A stretch of DNA of 64,000 nt from Mycobacterium sp. E3251 (GCF_001666835.1 NZ_LZJF01000184.1:1-64000), one strand, 5' to 3'. Positions 1 to 8,603 are shown, counted from the stretch's first letter. Numbers and translations: made by a program. The notes: generated by a model not told the origin, from the sequence alone.

Positions 1-209
1 ATGGCCAGGTGCGCCGACCCGAACACGAGCATGAACACCAGCCCGTAACTGATGACATTCCAACGCAATTCGCGGTCCTGGTTCGCCTCCACAATCAGCA
101 ACGCGGCGACGGTGATCACTGCGGCGAAGCACAGCAGCAGCAGCTCGGCGTTGCGACGGGTGGGCAGCGGAGGTGTGACCGCGACTGGCGGCTGGAGTTG
201 TGTCGTCAT
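1..209 (-). CDS. rodA: RodA/FtsW/SpoVE-family cell-shape protein, N-terminal part only
   Basis: Only the first 69 codons are in the window; the gene runs off the left edge. The start is the ATG at 209-207, which overlaps the pstP stop as ATGA, so the two are translationally coupled. The peptide starts MTTQLQPPVAV and has a short basic stretch (PTRRNAE) leading into a first membrane helix (ELLLLCFAAVITVAALLIV) and a second helix after it. RodA is a polytopic SEDS-family glycan polymerase acting with a class B PBP in the inner membrane. The position after pstP matches the known pstP-rodA-pbpA-pknA-pknB order. Confidence 0.9.
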   Translation of the reverse strand, partial: MTTQLQPPVAVTPPLPTRRNAELLLLCFAAVITVAALLIVEANQDRELRWNVISYGLVFMLVFGSAHLA

Positions 210-1717
210 GCCACCGTCCGGCAATCAATGCCCGGTTGCAGTGGAGGCGCTGGAAGCGCGGTGACCGTCTGGGAAGTGGTCGTGGGGCCCGCCGGCGACG
301 GGGTCGCGGGGCCGGCTGTGGCGCTGGTGGGGCCGCTAGGGCCGGGGGAAGCGGTGGTCGGTGCGGTAGTGGGGGTTGGCGATGCAGCGACACTTGATTC
401 GGGGGTGCCGCTCCCGGTGGGCGGGGAGCCCGGCGGCGACGTGGCGCGTGGCGACGGACAAGTAGGAAGCAGGTATTCCGCCAGCAACTGTCGTAACTGG
501 GATTCGGCCTGGTCCAGGCTGCCGCCCGGGAGCCCGGTCTGAACCTGAACCTGGCCCGGCCGGCGAAGGTCACGCAGCGTCATCAGCTGGCAGTTCGGAT
601 GACCGGCTTCGTTGTAACCGATCAGGGACAGCTCATTGCGGGCGCTCAGGCACGCCACCAGGTACGGCTGCTGCAGGGGCACGCCCAACAGGGATCCCTG
701 AATGCCGCGGACGACCGATACCTTTCCGTCGTATTCGGCGACGTAGTAATTGCGCTGGATGACCCACCATCCGATGGCCATGCCGGACAGAACGAACAAC
801 ACCGCCAGTGTCGCGATGAAGAACATCCGCCGCCTGGGCCACCGCGGCCGGCTGGGCGTTTCAGGTTGCGGCGCAACACGTTTGGCGGCCTCTTCGCGGG
901 GCCTGATCGCGGAGGCGCGGCCCGCGGAGGTGTTCGGCAACGTCATCTGGTCGTCGTCGCCGGAAACCGCGCCCGCCAGAATCGGCTGGGTTTGGCCGTA
1001 GTCGTAGTCGACGACGTCGGCGACCACCACCGTCACGTTGTCCGGGCCGCCGCCGCGCAACGCCAATTCGATGAGGCGGTAGGCGGCTTCGGCCACGTCG
1101 GGGATCTGCAGCGCCTCGAGGATGGTCTCGTCGCTCACCGGATCGCTGAGCCCGTCGGAGCACAGCAGGTATCGATCACCGGCCCGGGCCTCGCGCATGG
1201 TCAGGGTCGGCTCGACCTCGTGACCGGTCAGCGCGCGCATGATCAGAGACCGCTGCGGGTGGCTGTGTGCCTCTTCGCGGGTGATCCGGCCTTCGTCGAC
1301 CAACGTCTGGACGAACGTGTCGTCCTTGGTGATCTGGGTGAGTTCACCATCGCGCAACAGATACCCACGCGAGTCACCGATGTGTACCAAGCCAATCCGG
1401 TCGCCCGCGAACAGGATTGCGGTGAGCGTGGTGCCCATCCCCTCGAGCTCGGGCTCGGCCTCCACTTGCGCGGCGATCGCCGCGTTGCCGGACCGCACCG
1501 CGGCGTCGAGTTTGGCGAGCAGGTCGCCGCCGGGTTCGTCGTCGTCGAGATGGGCCAGCGCGGCGATCACCAACTGGGAGGCCACTTCACCGGCGGCGTG
1601 GCCGCCCATGCCGTCAGCCAGCGCGAGCAGCCGCGCACCCGCGTACACCGAGTCTTCGTTATTGGCGCGCACCAGGCCGCGGTCGCTGCGCGCGGCATAT
1701 CGCAGAACCAGCGTCAC
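206..1717 (-). CDS. pstP: PP2C-family Ser/Thr protein phosphatase PstP
   Basis: Membrane-anchored PP2C phosphatase of 503 residues that reverses PknA/PknB phosphorylation. The cytosolic catalytic domain covers about residues 1-235 and shows the PP2C metal motifs: RANNED near residue 17, LADGMGGHA with Asp35, HIGDSRGYL, CSDGLSD and GPDNVTVVV. A single transmembrane helix lies around residues 295-318, followed by an extracytoplasmic domain and a Pro/Ser/Thr-rich tail. The start is GTG at 1717, overlapping the fhaB stop (GTGA). Its end overlaps rodA. Function is assigned from the known family and conserved position. Confidence 0.97.
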   Translation of the reverse strand: MTLVLRYAARSDRGLVRANNEDSVYAGARLLALADGMGGHAAGEVASQLVIAALAHLDDDEPGGDLLAKLDAAVRSGNAAIAAQVEAEPELEGMGTTLTAILFAGDRIGLVHIGDSRGYLLRDGELTQITKDDTFVQTLVDEGRITREEAHSHPQRSLIMRALTGHEVEPTLTMREARAGDRYLLCSDGLSDPVSDETILEALQIPDVAEAAYRLIELALRGGGPDNVTVVVADVVDYDYGQTQPILAGAVSGDDDQMTLPNTSAGRASAIRPREEAAKRVAPQPETPSRPRWPRRRMFFIATLAVLFVLSGMAIGWWVIQRNYYVAEYDGKVSVVRGIQGSLLGVPLQQPYLVACLSARNELSLIGYNEAGHPNCQLMTLRDLRRPGQVQVQTGLPGGSLDQAESQLRQLLAEYLLPTCPSPRATSPPGSPPTGSGTPESSVAASPTPTTAPTTASPGPSGPTSATAGPATPSPAGPTTTSQTVTALPAPPLQPGIDCRTVA

Positions 1718-2181
1718 GGGCGCAACTCGATCGCCGTTTTGCCGATCCGAATCGGCGTTCCTATTGGAACTCGTACCGCAGTGGTCACCTTTGCCCTGTC
1801 AAGGTAAGTGCCGTTGGTCGATCCTAGATCCTCGACATACCATTCCGAACCGCGCTGAGACAGTCTGGCGTGCCGCGTCGAGGCGTAGTCGTCGGTGAGC
1901 ACCAGGGTCGAGTCGTCGGCCCTTCCGATCAACACCGGCTGCCCGCTGAGTGTGATGCGCGCACCCGCCAACGCCCCTTCGGTCACCACCAGGTAGCGCG
2001 CGGCGGTGCGGCGTTGCCGCGAAGGCAGCAGGGTGCTGCGCAACGCCAAGCCCCGGCGCACCATGACGGCGCCGGTGGGTGCGTAGATATCGGTCCGCAA
2101 GATCCGCAACACGGACCAGATGAATACCCACAACAACATTAAAAATCCGGCACGCGTCAGCTGCAGTACGAGTCCCTGCAT
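1714..2181 (-). CDS. fhaB: FHA-domain membrane protein FhaB (FipA)
   Basis: A 155-residue protein with one N-terminal membrane helix (about residues 8-28) and a C-terminal forkhead-associated domain (about 80-155). FHA hallmarks are IGRADDS, STRHARL and DLGSTNGTYLD. Thr36 in the sequence YAPTG corresponds to the reported PknA/PknB phosphorylation site of M. tuberculosis FipA. FHA domains bind phosphothreonine and link the kinases to cell-division and wall-synthesis partners. It is the first gene of a chain of overlapping genes running into pstP and rodA, so co-expression with the phosphatase is expected. Confidence 0.95.
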   Translation of the reverse strand: MQGLVLQLTRAGFLMLLWVFIWSVLRILRTDIYAPTGAVMVRRGLALRSTLLPSRQRRTAARYLVVTEGALAGARITLSGQPVLIGRADDSTLVLTDDYASTRHARLSQRGSEWYVEDLGSTNGTYLDRAKVTTAVRVPIGTPIRIGKTAIELRP

Positions 2182-2305
2182 CTGGCGTCCTTTCCGTACT
2201 GCGTCGTCCCCCTGGCGCCCGTGACCCCGAGCACATCGGCAACGTCACGATACTTGGACGGCGGTCGACGCGGGGCGAAGCACGGCAGCGTTGAGCCCAG
2301 CGGGT

Positions 2306-3940
2306 TTAGTGGATCCGGACGATGATCTCCGAGTGGCCCAGACGGATCACGTCGCCGTCCGCCAACTGCCACTCCTGCACCGGCGCGTTGTTCACCGTGG
2401 TGCCGTTGGTCGAGTTCAGGTCCGAAAGGAGCGCCACCTGCCCGTCCCAGCGGATCTCGAGGTGCCGCCGGGACACCCCCGTGTCGGGCAACCGGAACTG
2501 CGCGTCTTGTCCGCGGCCCACGATGTTGGAGCCCTCACGCAGCTGATAGGTCCGGCCGCTGCCGTCGTCGAGCTGGAGGGTGACCGTCGTCCCGGCCGCG
2601 CCGTAACCGCCGCCGTAGCCGCCGTAGCCCCCGGCCGGCTGCCCGTAGTCGGCGGGCTGGCCGTACTCACTCGGCTGGGCGTAGTCGGCCTGCTGGCCAT
2701 AGTCGTAGTCACGTTGGGCGGGCTCGGCGTATCCGCCTTGAGCCGGGTATCCCCCGCCGGGGACGTTCTCGGCGTACTGCGTGTAATCGCCGGGGCCGTA
2801 GTCTTGCCGGCCGTATCCGCCGCCCTGCTGATAGCCCTGCTCGTAGCCGCCGCCCTGCTCGTAGCCGCCGCCCTGCTCGTATCCGGCACCCTGCTCGGGA
2901 TAGGCGGGCCGCTGTTCGGGCGGAGCGTAACCACCCTCTTCGGGGCGGGCCGGTGGGCGACCGTATTCGCCGTACCCGCCGTAGCCCTGCTGGCCGCCCC
3001 CGGGCGGGCCGCCGGCGGGCGGGCCGTACCCGCCGCCCTGGCGGTACCCCTGGTCGTAGCCTTGACCGCCGTACCCACCGGGCGCAGGAGGACGCTGTTC
3101 GTACTGCGGGGGGTAACCGCCCTGCTCGGGGTAGCCGCCCTGGCCGCCCTGGTAGCCGCGCTGTTCGGGGTAGCCGCCCTGGCCGCCTTGGTAGCCGCGC
3201 TGATCGGGGTAGCCACCGCCCGGGGCTTGGTAGCCACCTTGCTCGGGGTAACCGCCCTGCTGCTCGGGGTAGCCGCCCTGCTCGGGTTGGCGGGGTGGCG
3301 GGTAGCCCTGCTGCGGCGGATAGCCGCCCTGCTCGGGCGGATACCCACCGCGTGGATCAGGTCCCCCCTGCGGTTCCGCGCCACCCTCTTGCGGACGCCC
3401 GTAGCGGTCGTCGTAATACTCATCGCCGGGCCGTCCCGGCCCCTGAGCCCCGCGGTAGCTCGAATCGTCAGTCATTGGTGCTACTCCTCGTTCTGCGCCG
3501 AACGCACTATTTGATTGTGGCCGGACGGGATCGTCGACCGTCGGGCGGGGCTGCACATCGGGGTTGACAGCACCACGGGCGCGGTACTGGCCGGTTCGCA
3601 GGTTCGACGACTGCTCGAACCGGACGACCACCTCACCATACGTTTGCCACCCCTGTTCATGGATGTAGTCGGCCAAGTACCTAGCGAAAGCGCCCGACGT
3701 GAGATCTGGGTCGGCGCCCACCTTCTCGAAGTCGTGCCTACCGAGGGTAATGATGTATTCGTTGGGGGCCAAAAGGCGATTGCCCTGCAGGGTCTGGACC
3801 CCGTCGCGGGCTTCGCGGCGCAGCAGGGTCTCGACCTCCTGCGGAACGATCGAGCCGCCGAACACCCGGGCGAACGCGTTGTCGACGGTCGCCTCGAGTT
3901 TGCGCTCGATCCGCGCCGCCAGCCCCCGTTGGCTACTCAT
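2306..3940 (-). CDS. fhaA: FHA-domain protein FhaA with DUF3662 N-terminus and Gly/Tyr/Pro/Gln repeat linker
   Basis: About 544 residues. The first ~120 residues form the DUF3662-type domain (RIERKLEATVDNAFARVFGG onward). A very long low-complexity linker rich in GGYPEQ-type repeats follows. The last ~95 residues are the FHA domain, with NIVGRGQDAQF, GVSRRHLEIRW and DLNSTNGTTVN. The known role is binding phosphorylated MviN and other PknB targets in peptidoglycan control. I chose the ATG at 3940 (MSSQRGLA) over an upstream in-frame start at 3967 because it matches the N-terminus recalled for Rv0020c. A 124-base gap separates it from fhaB. Confidence 0.93.
   Translation of the reverse strand: MSSQRGLAARIERKLEATVDNAFARVFGGSIVPQEVETLLRREARDGVQTLQGNRLLAPNEYIITLGRHDFEKVGADPDLTSGAFARYLADYIHEQGWQTYGEVVVRFEQSSNLRTGQYRARGAVNPDVQPRPTVDDPVRPQSNSAFGAERGVAPMTDDSSYRGAQGPGRPGDEYYDDRYGRPQEGGAEPQGGPDPRGGYPPEQGGYPPQQGYPPPRQPEQGGYPEQQGGYPEQGGYQAPGGGYPDQRGYQGGQGGYPEQRGYQGGQGGYPEQGGYPPQYEQRPPAPGGYGGQGYDQGYRQGGGYGPPAGGPPGGGQQGYGGYGEYGRPPARPEEGGYAPPEQRPAYPEQGAGYEQGGGYEQGGGYEQGYQQGGGYGRQDYGPGDYTQYAENVPGGGYPAQGGYAEPAQRDYDYGQQADYAQPSEYGQPADYGQPAGGYGGYGGGYGAAGTTVTLQLDDGSGRTYQLREGSNIVGRGQDAQFRLPDTGVSRRHLEIRWDGQVALLSDLNSTNGTTVNNAPVQEWQLADGDVIRLGHSEIIVRIH
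2835..2888 (-). repeat. 18-bp tandem repeat (about 3 copies) inside fhaA
   Basis: Unit ccctgctcgtagccgccg on the plus strand at 2835-2852 and 2853-2870, with an imperfect third copy at 2871-2888. On the coding strand it encodes the hexapeptide YEQGGG repeated in frame, so copy-number change would preserve the reading frame. Confidence 0.85.
3131..3208 (-). repeat. 39-bp tandem repeat (2 near-perfect copies) inside fhaA
   Basis: Copies at 3131-3169 and 3170-3208 differ at two positions. Each encodes a 13-residue unit of the GGYPEQRGYQGGQ type. It lies in the disordered linker between DUF3662 and FHA domains. Confidence 0.85.
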
Positions 3941-4183
3941 GCGCCGGCGTTGGCCCGCACTTGCCACGGCCTGTCGCCGGTGCGCGGCAAACGATTCACG
4001 CCGTCAGCTCCCACTAGAGCATCGTATCGGGACAGCACGATGCGGCGGCACCGTCGAAACTCTGAGAACTGCGTCGGCCCTGTTCAGACGCGTTGTTCCC
4101 CAGCGCCCCATGGCGTCTGGGCCCGACCAGGCGGGTTGGGGAATGCGGCTATTAAAGTGGTATGGTCCATCGGTTGTTTTTCC

Positions 4184-4266
4184 GGGCGAGTGGCGGAATG
4201 GCAGACGCGCTGGCTTCAGGTGCCAGTGTCCTTCGGGACGTGGGGGTTCAAGTCCCCCTTCGCCCA
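4184..4266 (+). tRNA. leuT: tRNA-Leu (anticodon CAG)
   Basis: An 83-base type II tRNA. The acceptor stem GGGCGAG pairs with TTCGCCC (one G-T pair). The anticodon stem CTGGC/GCCAG closes the loop TTCAGGT, giving anticodon CAG at 4217-4219. A short variable arm and a GGGGGTTCAAGTCCCCC T-arm follow. No CCA is encoded at the 3' end (ACA follows). The position just downstream of fhaA matches leuT in M. tuberculosis. A hairpin terminator lies 35 bases downstream. Confidence 0.97.
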
Positions 4267-4300
4267 CATTTGAGCGGTTCTACGAACTGCGGTGCTAAAA

Positions 4301-4328
4301 GGTCACGAGCTCGAAAGAGGTCGTGACC
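4301..4328. terminator. Bidirectional hairpin terminator between tRNA-Leu and a convergent small gene
   Basis: GGTCACGA (4301-4308) pairs perfectly with TCGTGACC (4321-4328) across a 12-base loop. A short A run precedes it and CTTT follows, extending the stem. It separates the plus-strand tRNA from the minus-strand gene ending at 4399, so it can serve both directions. Confidence 0.75.
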
Positions 4329-4398
4329 CTTTGCGTTAGTGCGGATCAGCGGTCTCTCATGCCCGCCGCAGGCGGAGTGCTTTCGGTAGGTCGTGGGC

Positions 4399-4647
4399 TC
4401 AGGGCGCTCGGCCAGCGTCGGGGTGCTCGTCGCCGTCCTCATCCCAGTACGCCCACTCCGGGAGCGGTGTATTCGGCATCGTGCCGTGGGCGGAAGCCAC
4501 GTAGCCCGGTTGCGTGCCGCCCACCTTCCAACGGGGATCCAATCGGTTCGCCCGCGAGCGCCGGACCGCGCGAACGACCAGAGCGACGGCGCCCCCAACG
4601 ATGAAGGCGATCAACAAAACCTTGAGGGCCAGCAACAGCACCGCCAT
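4399..4647 (-). CDS. Small single-pass membrane protein, unknown function
   Basis: An 82-residue ORF. Residues 2-28 form one hydrophobic helix (LLLALKVLLIAFIVGGAVAL) followed by a basic segment (RAVRRSRANR) and an acidic/aromatic tail (PEWAYWDEDGDEHPDAG). It has a clear Shine-Dalgarno (GAGGAG about 9 bases before the ATG). The basic residues after the helix suggest the tail is cytoplasmic. It is divergent from the TNT gene at 4771, with a 123-base shared upstream region. I do not recognise a family. Confidence 0.7.
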   Translation of the reverse strand: MAVLLLALKVLLIAFIVGGAVALVVRAVRRSRANRLDPRWKVGGTQPGYVASAHGTMPNTPLPEWAYWDEDGDEHPDAGRAP

Positions 4648-4770
4648 AGCCTCGGCTCCTCGGGATCGGGTGAATTGACGTCTGCAATCGCATTAGTAGC
4701 GTAATTGCCAGCTCCTGAAGGGTGGCAATGATCGTGCGGCGCGTGACGCTGCGCAGCTACGGGTGATGCG

Positions 4771-6708
4771 ATGCAGCTGCGGTATATAAGCATTGCGGCG
4801 CTTATCGCCGAGGCCGGCGGTGATCCGTGGGCGATCAACAAGAGCTTGCAGTCCGGGAGCCCAGGGCAGATCTCGTCGCTGGCGGAGGTCTTCCACCGGG
4901 CCGGCCGATGTACCTCTGAGGCGCAGCACGCCTTCGAGCAGGCCCGCAAGCGCTTCAGCGCTGCATGGGACCGCCGGGATGGCGGTCATCCGATCAACGA
5001 CTCCGCCGAAGTGCAGCGAGTGACCCAGTCGCTCGGCACGCAGTCCCTGCAGTTGCCCAAGATCGGCGTAGACCTGGAAAACATCGCCGCATCCTTGGCT
5101 GAGGCGCAGAAGTCCGCAGCGGCAGAGGTCGCGACACTCGAGGCGCAGTTGCAAACGCTCGACGGCTTAATCGGCCAGGCCGTCGAAATGGAGCAGAGCG
5201 GCCACCTCAGCACAGAGGATAAGCACACCCTCGATGCTCTTATTCGCAATTGCGAGAGGGATGCCATCGATGACACCAAAGCCGCACTCGCACAGCTGCA
5301 TTCGATACGCAATGGCTACTCCGATGGCTTACGCAATGCGCTGGGCAACTTGCGAACCGACGGATACGATCCCGCTCCCCTCCGCGATGTCGACGCCGAC
5401 GGTTCGCCGAAGCCCACCGAACTCCAGCTACAAGCGCTGGCCGATCTCCGTCGGATCACCGACCAAGCGGTGGTCGATCAAATCGGTAAGGTACGTGCCG
5501 CGCAGGAAGCCTTGAACAAGGCGATGGCTGACCTCTATACCCATGGCCCTGGGTCACCGGAAGGGGAGGCCGCGAGCGGGAGGCTGCCCAAGCTGAAGGC
5601 CGACCTGGCTCACGCGCTCGACGACTTGGGCAAGATCCCCGACTACAAGGACGTCGACCCCGCGTCGATAACGATCACTCCCGACGGCCGTTTTATGTTC
5701 ACCCACACGGTGGATGGGCAGCCGGTGCAGGTCTATGGACAGCTCAAGAACGGCGCGGGCGAATTCTTTGATCAGGCCATGAGCACGTCCTATACCTTCA
5801 GCGGCGGCAAGTTGACCGGCATGCGCACGCTGGATCCCGGGAAGGTAGAAGCCACCCCCGAGCCGCTGTGGAGCGCCATCACCTTGGCCGTCGGCGGGCC
5901 TGAACTCAAGGCCGGCGGGGAGGTGGCCTGGCAAGGCCTGAAAACACTTTTCAGTCGCGAAGCGCTGCAAGGCCTTTCCGCCGACAACGTCCTCCCCCGG
6001 GCACTGAGCGCGGCCGAGATGCGCGCGGCAATGGCCGAAGCGGACCTTCCCCCGCATGGCTCGCCACTACCGGATGTCAGCGGACAACCCGTGCCGGGCG
6101 TCGCCCATCCAGGACCACCACCCGTGGTTGAGCACGCGCCGCATCCGGCTGGTGGTGACATTCCGCCCGAGCATGCTCCCGCGGGCCCGCATGTACCTGT
6201 GGCACCAGACAGCGCCCCGACGCCGACGGCACCACTCGAGCCGCCGCCGCCGCTGCCTTCCGACCACGAGTTGTTCCACGGGTACCACCCGATCGACCCA
6301 GGCCCGGAATTCAGGAACCCAGACGGGAGCCTGTTCTATCCCGATGACACGCTGCCGACCAAGCCCTACGCGGTGCCGGGCACCGTGATTCCCGACGCGC
6401 CTCTCAAACCCGGGGCGGTGCTCGGCCGTTTTGGTAGCCCGTTTGGTTCCTACTTGGCCCCTGAAGGAACACCATTTGCTGAACTGTCGCTCCCGCCCGA
6501 AAGCGCTCTCAAACCCTATTATCAATACGTAGTTAAGGACCCGACTGCCCTACCACCCGGCTACCACGTTGAACAATCCCAAGTGGCGCCTTGGTTCCAT
6601 CAGCCGGGCGGCGGAATCCAATACCGAGTGATTGGACCAGATGGAAACGACGCCCCAGTACAAGCCCTAGAGGACTCCGGATTCTTAGGAGACATGCGCA
6701 ACCAATGA
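4771..6708 (+). CDS. Polymorphic-toxin-like protein with C-terminal TNT domain
   Basis: A 645-residue protein. Residues 1-240 are mainly helical with repeated Leu/Ala heptads and resemble the N-terminal segments of mycobacterial WXG100/ESX-associated proteins. A mixed region (about 290-420) is followed by a Pro-rich linker (about 435-505). Residues ~545-625 match the TNT fold of CpnT, a secreted NAD+ glycohydrolase: GRFGSPFGSYLAPEGTPF, then APWFHQPGGGIQYRV. Arg553, Tyr561 and Gln616 sit at conserved positions, while the catalytic-His position appears to be Tyr584. There is no Sec signal, so type VII export is inferred. The next gene overlaps by 4 bases. The exact start is uncertain. Confidence 0.82.
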   Translation: MQLRYISIAALIAEAGGDPWAINKSLQSGSPGQISSLAEVFHRAGRCTSEAQHAFEQARKRFSAAWDRRDGGHPINDSAEVQRVTQSLGTQSLQLPKIGVDLENIAASLAEAQKSAAAEVATLEAQLQTLDGLIGQAVEMEQSGHLSTEDKHTLDALIRNCERDAIDDTKAALAQLHSIRNGYSDGLRNALGNLRTDGYDPAPLRDVDADGSPKPTELQLQALADLRRITDQAVVDQIGKVRAAQEALNKAMADLYTHGPGSPEGEAASGRLPKLKADLAHALDDLGKIPDYKDVDPASITITPDGRFMFTHTVDGQPVQVYGQLKNGAGEFFDQAMSTSYTFSGGKLTGMRTLDPGKVEATPEPLWSAITLAVGGPELKAGGEVAWQGLKTLFSREALQGLSADNVLPRALSAAEMRAAMAEADLPPHGSPLPDVSGQPVPGVAHPGPPPVVEHAPHPAGGDIPPEHAPAGPHVPVAPDSAPTPTAPLEPPPPLPSDHELFHGYHPIDPGPEFRNPDGSLFYPDDTLPTKPYAVPGTVIPDAPLKPGAVLGRFGSPFGSYLAPEGTPFAELSLPPESALKPYYQYVVKDPTALPPGYHVEQSQVAPWFHQPGGGIQYRVIGPDGNDAPVQALEDSGFLGDMRNQ

Positions 6709-7184
6709 CCGACTTTTCGCGAATTTCTGCAAGCTGGATTGAGTGGTCTAGCCTCGCACGCCTGCCCGACGCGGCGGTATCGACGAAATGCGATGATTGC
6801 GAAATCGCTTTCACTTCTACGGATTTCTCGGTGCACCTTCGCCACGAGGCTGACTGGTGGATCGTTGATACGGTTAATGACCGCGGACAACGTCGCAATG
6901 ACACAGCCAAGCTATCTTCACTCGAACTCGCTGAAAAGTACCTGCTCTGGATTTGGTCCTCGCTTGCCCGCGGGGCCGTCGGTGCACCCCCTTTGGGGCC
7001 GGAGCTCTATTCTTCTGGTTTCAGTCCGGACGTGGAAGTAACCCCTATAACTGAGGGCATCGCAGAACTGCGATCACCAAGTGGAAAAGCAATTTTGATG
7101 GAGCCGTACGCGACCATTTTCAGCCACCTTATGTCCAAGTCAGTAGGCGAACTCGGGCGCATGGTTGCGGCAGGACTTGCGTGA
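6705..7184 (+). CDS. Candidate immunity protein for the upstream TNT toxin (Imm61-like context)
   Basis: 159 residues, starting at ATG 6705 that overlaps the TNT stop (ATGA), so co-translation is expected. The protein is soluble-looking, with Cys29 and Cys32 and a Trp/Leu-rich middle (ADWWIVDTVNDRG, LLWIWSSLAR). CpnT of M. tuberculosis is paired with a small immunity protein (IFT, Rv3902c). The order, overlap and size here fit the same arrangement. I infer the role from position and size; I cannot confirm Imm61 membership by eye. Base composition is less GC-rich than its neighbours. Confidence 0.65.
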   Translation: MTDFSRISASWIEWSSLARLPDAAVSTKCDDCEIAFTSTDFSVHLRHEADWWIVDTVNDRGQRRNDTAKLSSLELAEKYLLWIWSSLARGAVGAPPLGPELYSSGFSPDVEVTPITEGIAELRSPSGKAILMEPYATIFSHLMSKSVGELGRMVAAGLA

Positions 7185-7273
7185 GCTGTCTTGGAATCTG
7201 GCCCAGCATGGCCCCTTGAAGGACGTAACCAATCAAGCAACGTATGCCAAGGGTGCGGCTGGACTTAATTTTG

Positions 7274-7606
7274 CTACGACGACTGCAACCACCGCTGAAT
7301 ATCCGGCGTCACGGCATCGGTGATGTCGTCGTACTCGGGATGCTTTTTGAGCACCGTGCCGATCATCGAGCACACGGGGACGATGCGCTTGCCTTCGCCC
7401 CGAGCCTCGTTGAGCGCCTCCTCGACGAGGATGGTCGCCAGGCCGCGTCCGCCATACGCCGGGTCTATTTCGGTGTGGTAGAAGACGCGCTGGTCACCGC
7501 GGTCGGCGAAGTCGGCGAGGCCGACCTGCTTGCCTTCTACGGCAATGGTGTACCGGCCCTCCTCGAGGCTGACGGTCGCTTCTGCTCCGGTCTTATCGGC
7601 GGTCAT
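7274..7606 (-). CDS. Small GNAT-family N-acetyltransferase (YidJ/COG2388 type)
   Basis: 110 residues. The acetyl-CoA loop region reads DPAYGGRGLATILVEEAL (a short Q/R-x-x-G-x-G/A variant), followed by RIVPVCSMIGTVLKKHPEY, which is the signature of the minimal COG2388 GNAT group. The start at ATG 7606 has the Shine-Dalgarno-like GGAAAG just upstream. The gene overlaps the end of the pirin gene by 14 bases. The substrate is unknown. Confidence 0.85.
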   Translation of the reverse strand: MTADKTGAEATVSLEEGRYTIAVEGKQVGLADFADRGDQRVFYHTEIDPAYGGRGLATILVEEALNEARGEGKRIVPVCSMIGTVLKKHPEYDDITDAVTPDIQRWLQSS

Positions 7607-8576
7607 AGTTGCTTTCCTTTCCTTGCGGTACGGGTCGGGGACGCAGCCGAGCGGTCGGCAGCGGCGGGGCGGGCAGTCGGGTGAGCGAACCCCGGTAGCC
7701 ATGGACGGTCCCGAAGCGTTCGTCGCCGTCCTCCCACTGTTCGCGGTATCCCACGATGTCGTCGTGGCTTCGCCCGACGAAGTTCCACCACATCACCAAT
7801 TCTTCGGTGAACGGTGTTCCGCCGAGCAGCAGCACCCGGGCGGGCTGATCCCCCGCGTTGCTCAGCCGCAGCGACGAAGCGCCGGGACTCAGGTAGGCGA
7901 GCTCGGCAACCGACAGGGCGGTCTCTTCCACACGGACGGCGCCCAGATCGCAGAGCACACCGTGCTCGAATGCCGGGTCGACATCGACGTCCAGGTGAGC
8001 GCCGGCATCGAGATCGATCTGGGCGCCCAGCAGGGGTGTGAAGGTGCGCACGGGCGACCGGCTACCGGCCAGCCCGCCGAGGAACACCCGCGCCGTCGCG
8101 CCGGCAAGCGACACCGGCTCGGGCACGTAGTGAGCGAAGTCGCGGCCGGTGTCGCGATCGGAATCGGGAAGCGCCACCCAGAGCTGGACACCGTGCAAGG
8201 CGGCCGGCGACATCACCGACACCTCGGAATGACAAATTCCGGCACCCGCGGTCATGAGGTTCAGCTCGCCCGGCCGCACAGCGGCATGCACTCCGGCGCT
8301 GTCGTTGTGCTCCACTTCACCACTGAACAACCAACTGACCGTTTGTAGTCCGGTGTGCGGATGGGGTGGAACGTCCATGCGCGCCGACGTCGGGCCGTAA
8401 TGGTCGATGAAACACCACGCACCGATCAGCGAACGGTGCCGTTGCGGAAGCGTGCGTTGCACCCGCATGGCCCGCGGGCCGCCCAGCGGAACTTCCCTGG
8501 GCGCCAGCACCTCGGTGCCCCCGCCTGGTGCGGTAGCGCAGGCGAGTTCGGCGGGTGTCGGCTCAAGGTTGCTCAT
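7593..8576 (-). CDS. Pirin-family cupin protein
   Basis: 327 residues. The N-terminal cupin has the metal-site motif PPHPHTGLQTVSWLFSGEVEH and a later GICHSEV, which supply the His and Glu ligands known for pirins. A second cupin-like half follows, including TPFTEELVMWWNFVGR. Some pirins are quercetin-2,3-dioxygenases, but the natural substrate here is unknown. I chose ATG 8576 (MSNLEPTPA) over the in-frame start at 8600. It is downstream of fadE by 27 bases and overlaps the GNAT gene, forming a three-gene operon. Confidence 0.9.
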   Translation of the reverse strand: MSNLEPTPAELACATAPGGGTEVLAPREVPLGGPRAMRVQRTLPQRHRSLIGAWCFIDHYGPTSARMDVPPHPHTGLQTVSWLFSGEVEHNDSAGVHAAVRPGELNLMTAGAGICHSEVSVMSPAALHGVQLWVALPDSDRDTGRDFAHYVPEPVSLAGATARVFLGGLAGSRSPVRTFTPLLGAQIDLDAGAHLDVDVDPAFEHGVLCDLGAVRVEETALSVAELAYLSPGASSLRLSNAGDQPARVLLLGGTPFTEELVMWWNFVGRSHDDIVGYREQWEDGDERFGTVHGYRGSLTRLPAPPLPTARLRPRPVPQGKESNYDRR

Positions 8577-8603
8577 GGTCCAATCGACCGTACCCAGCAC
8601 TCG

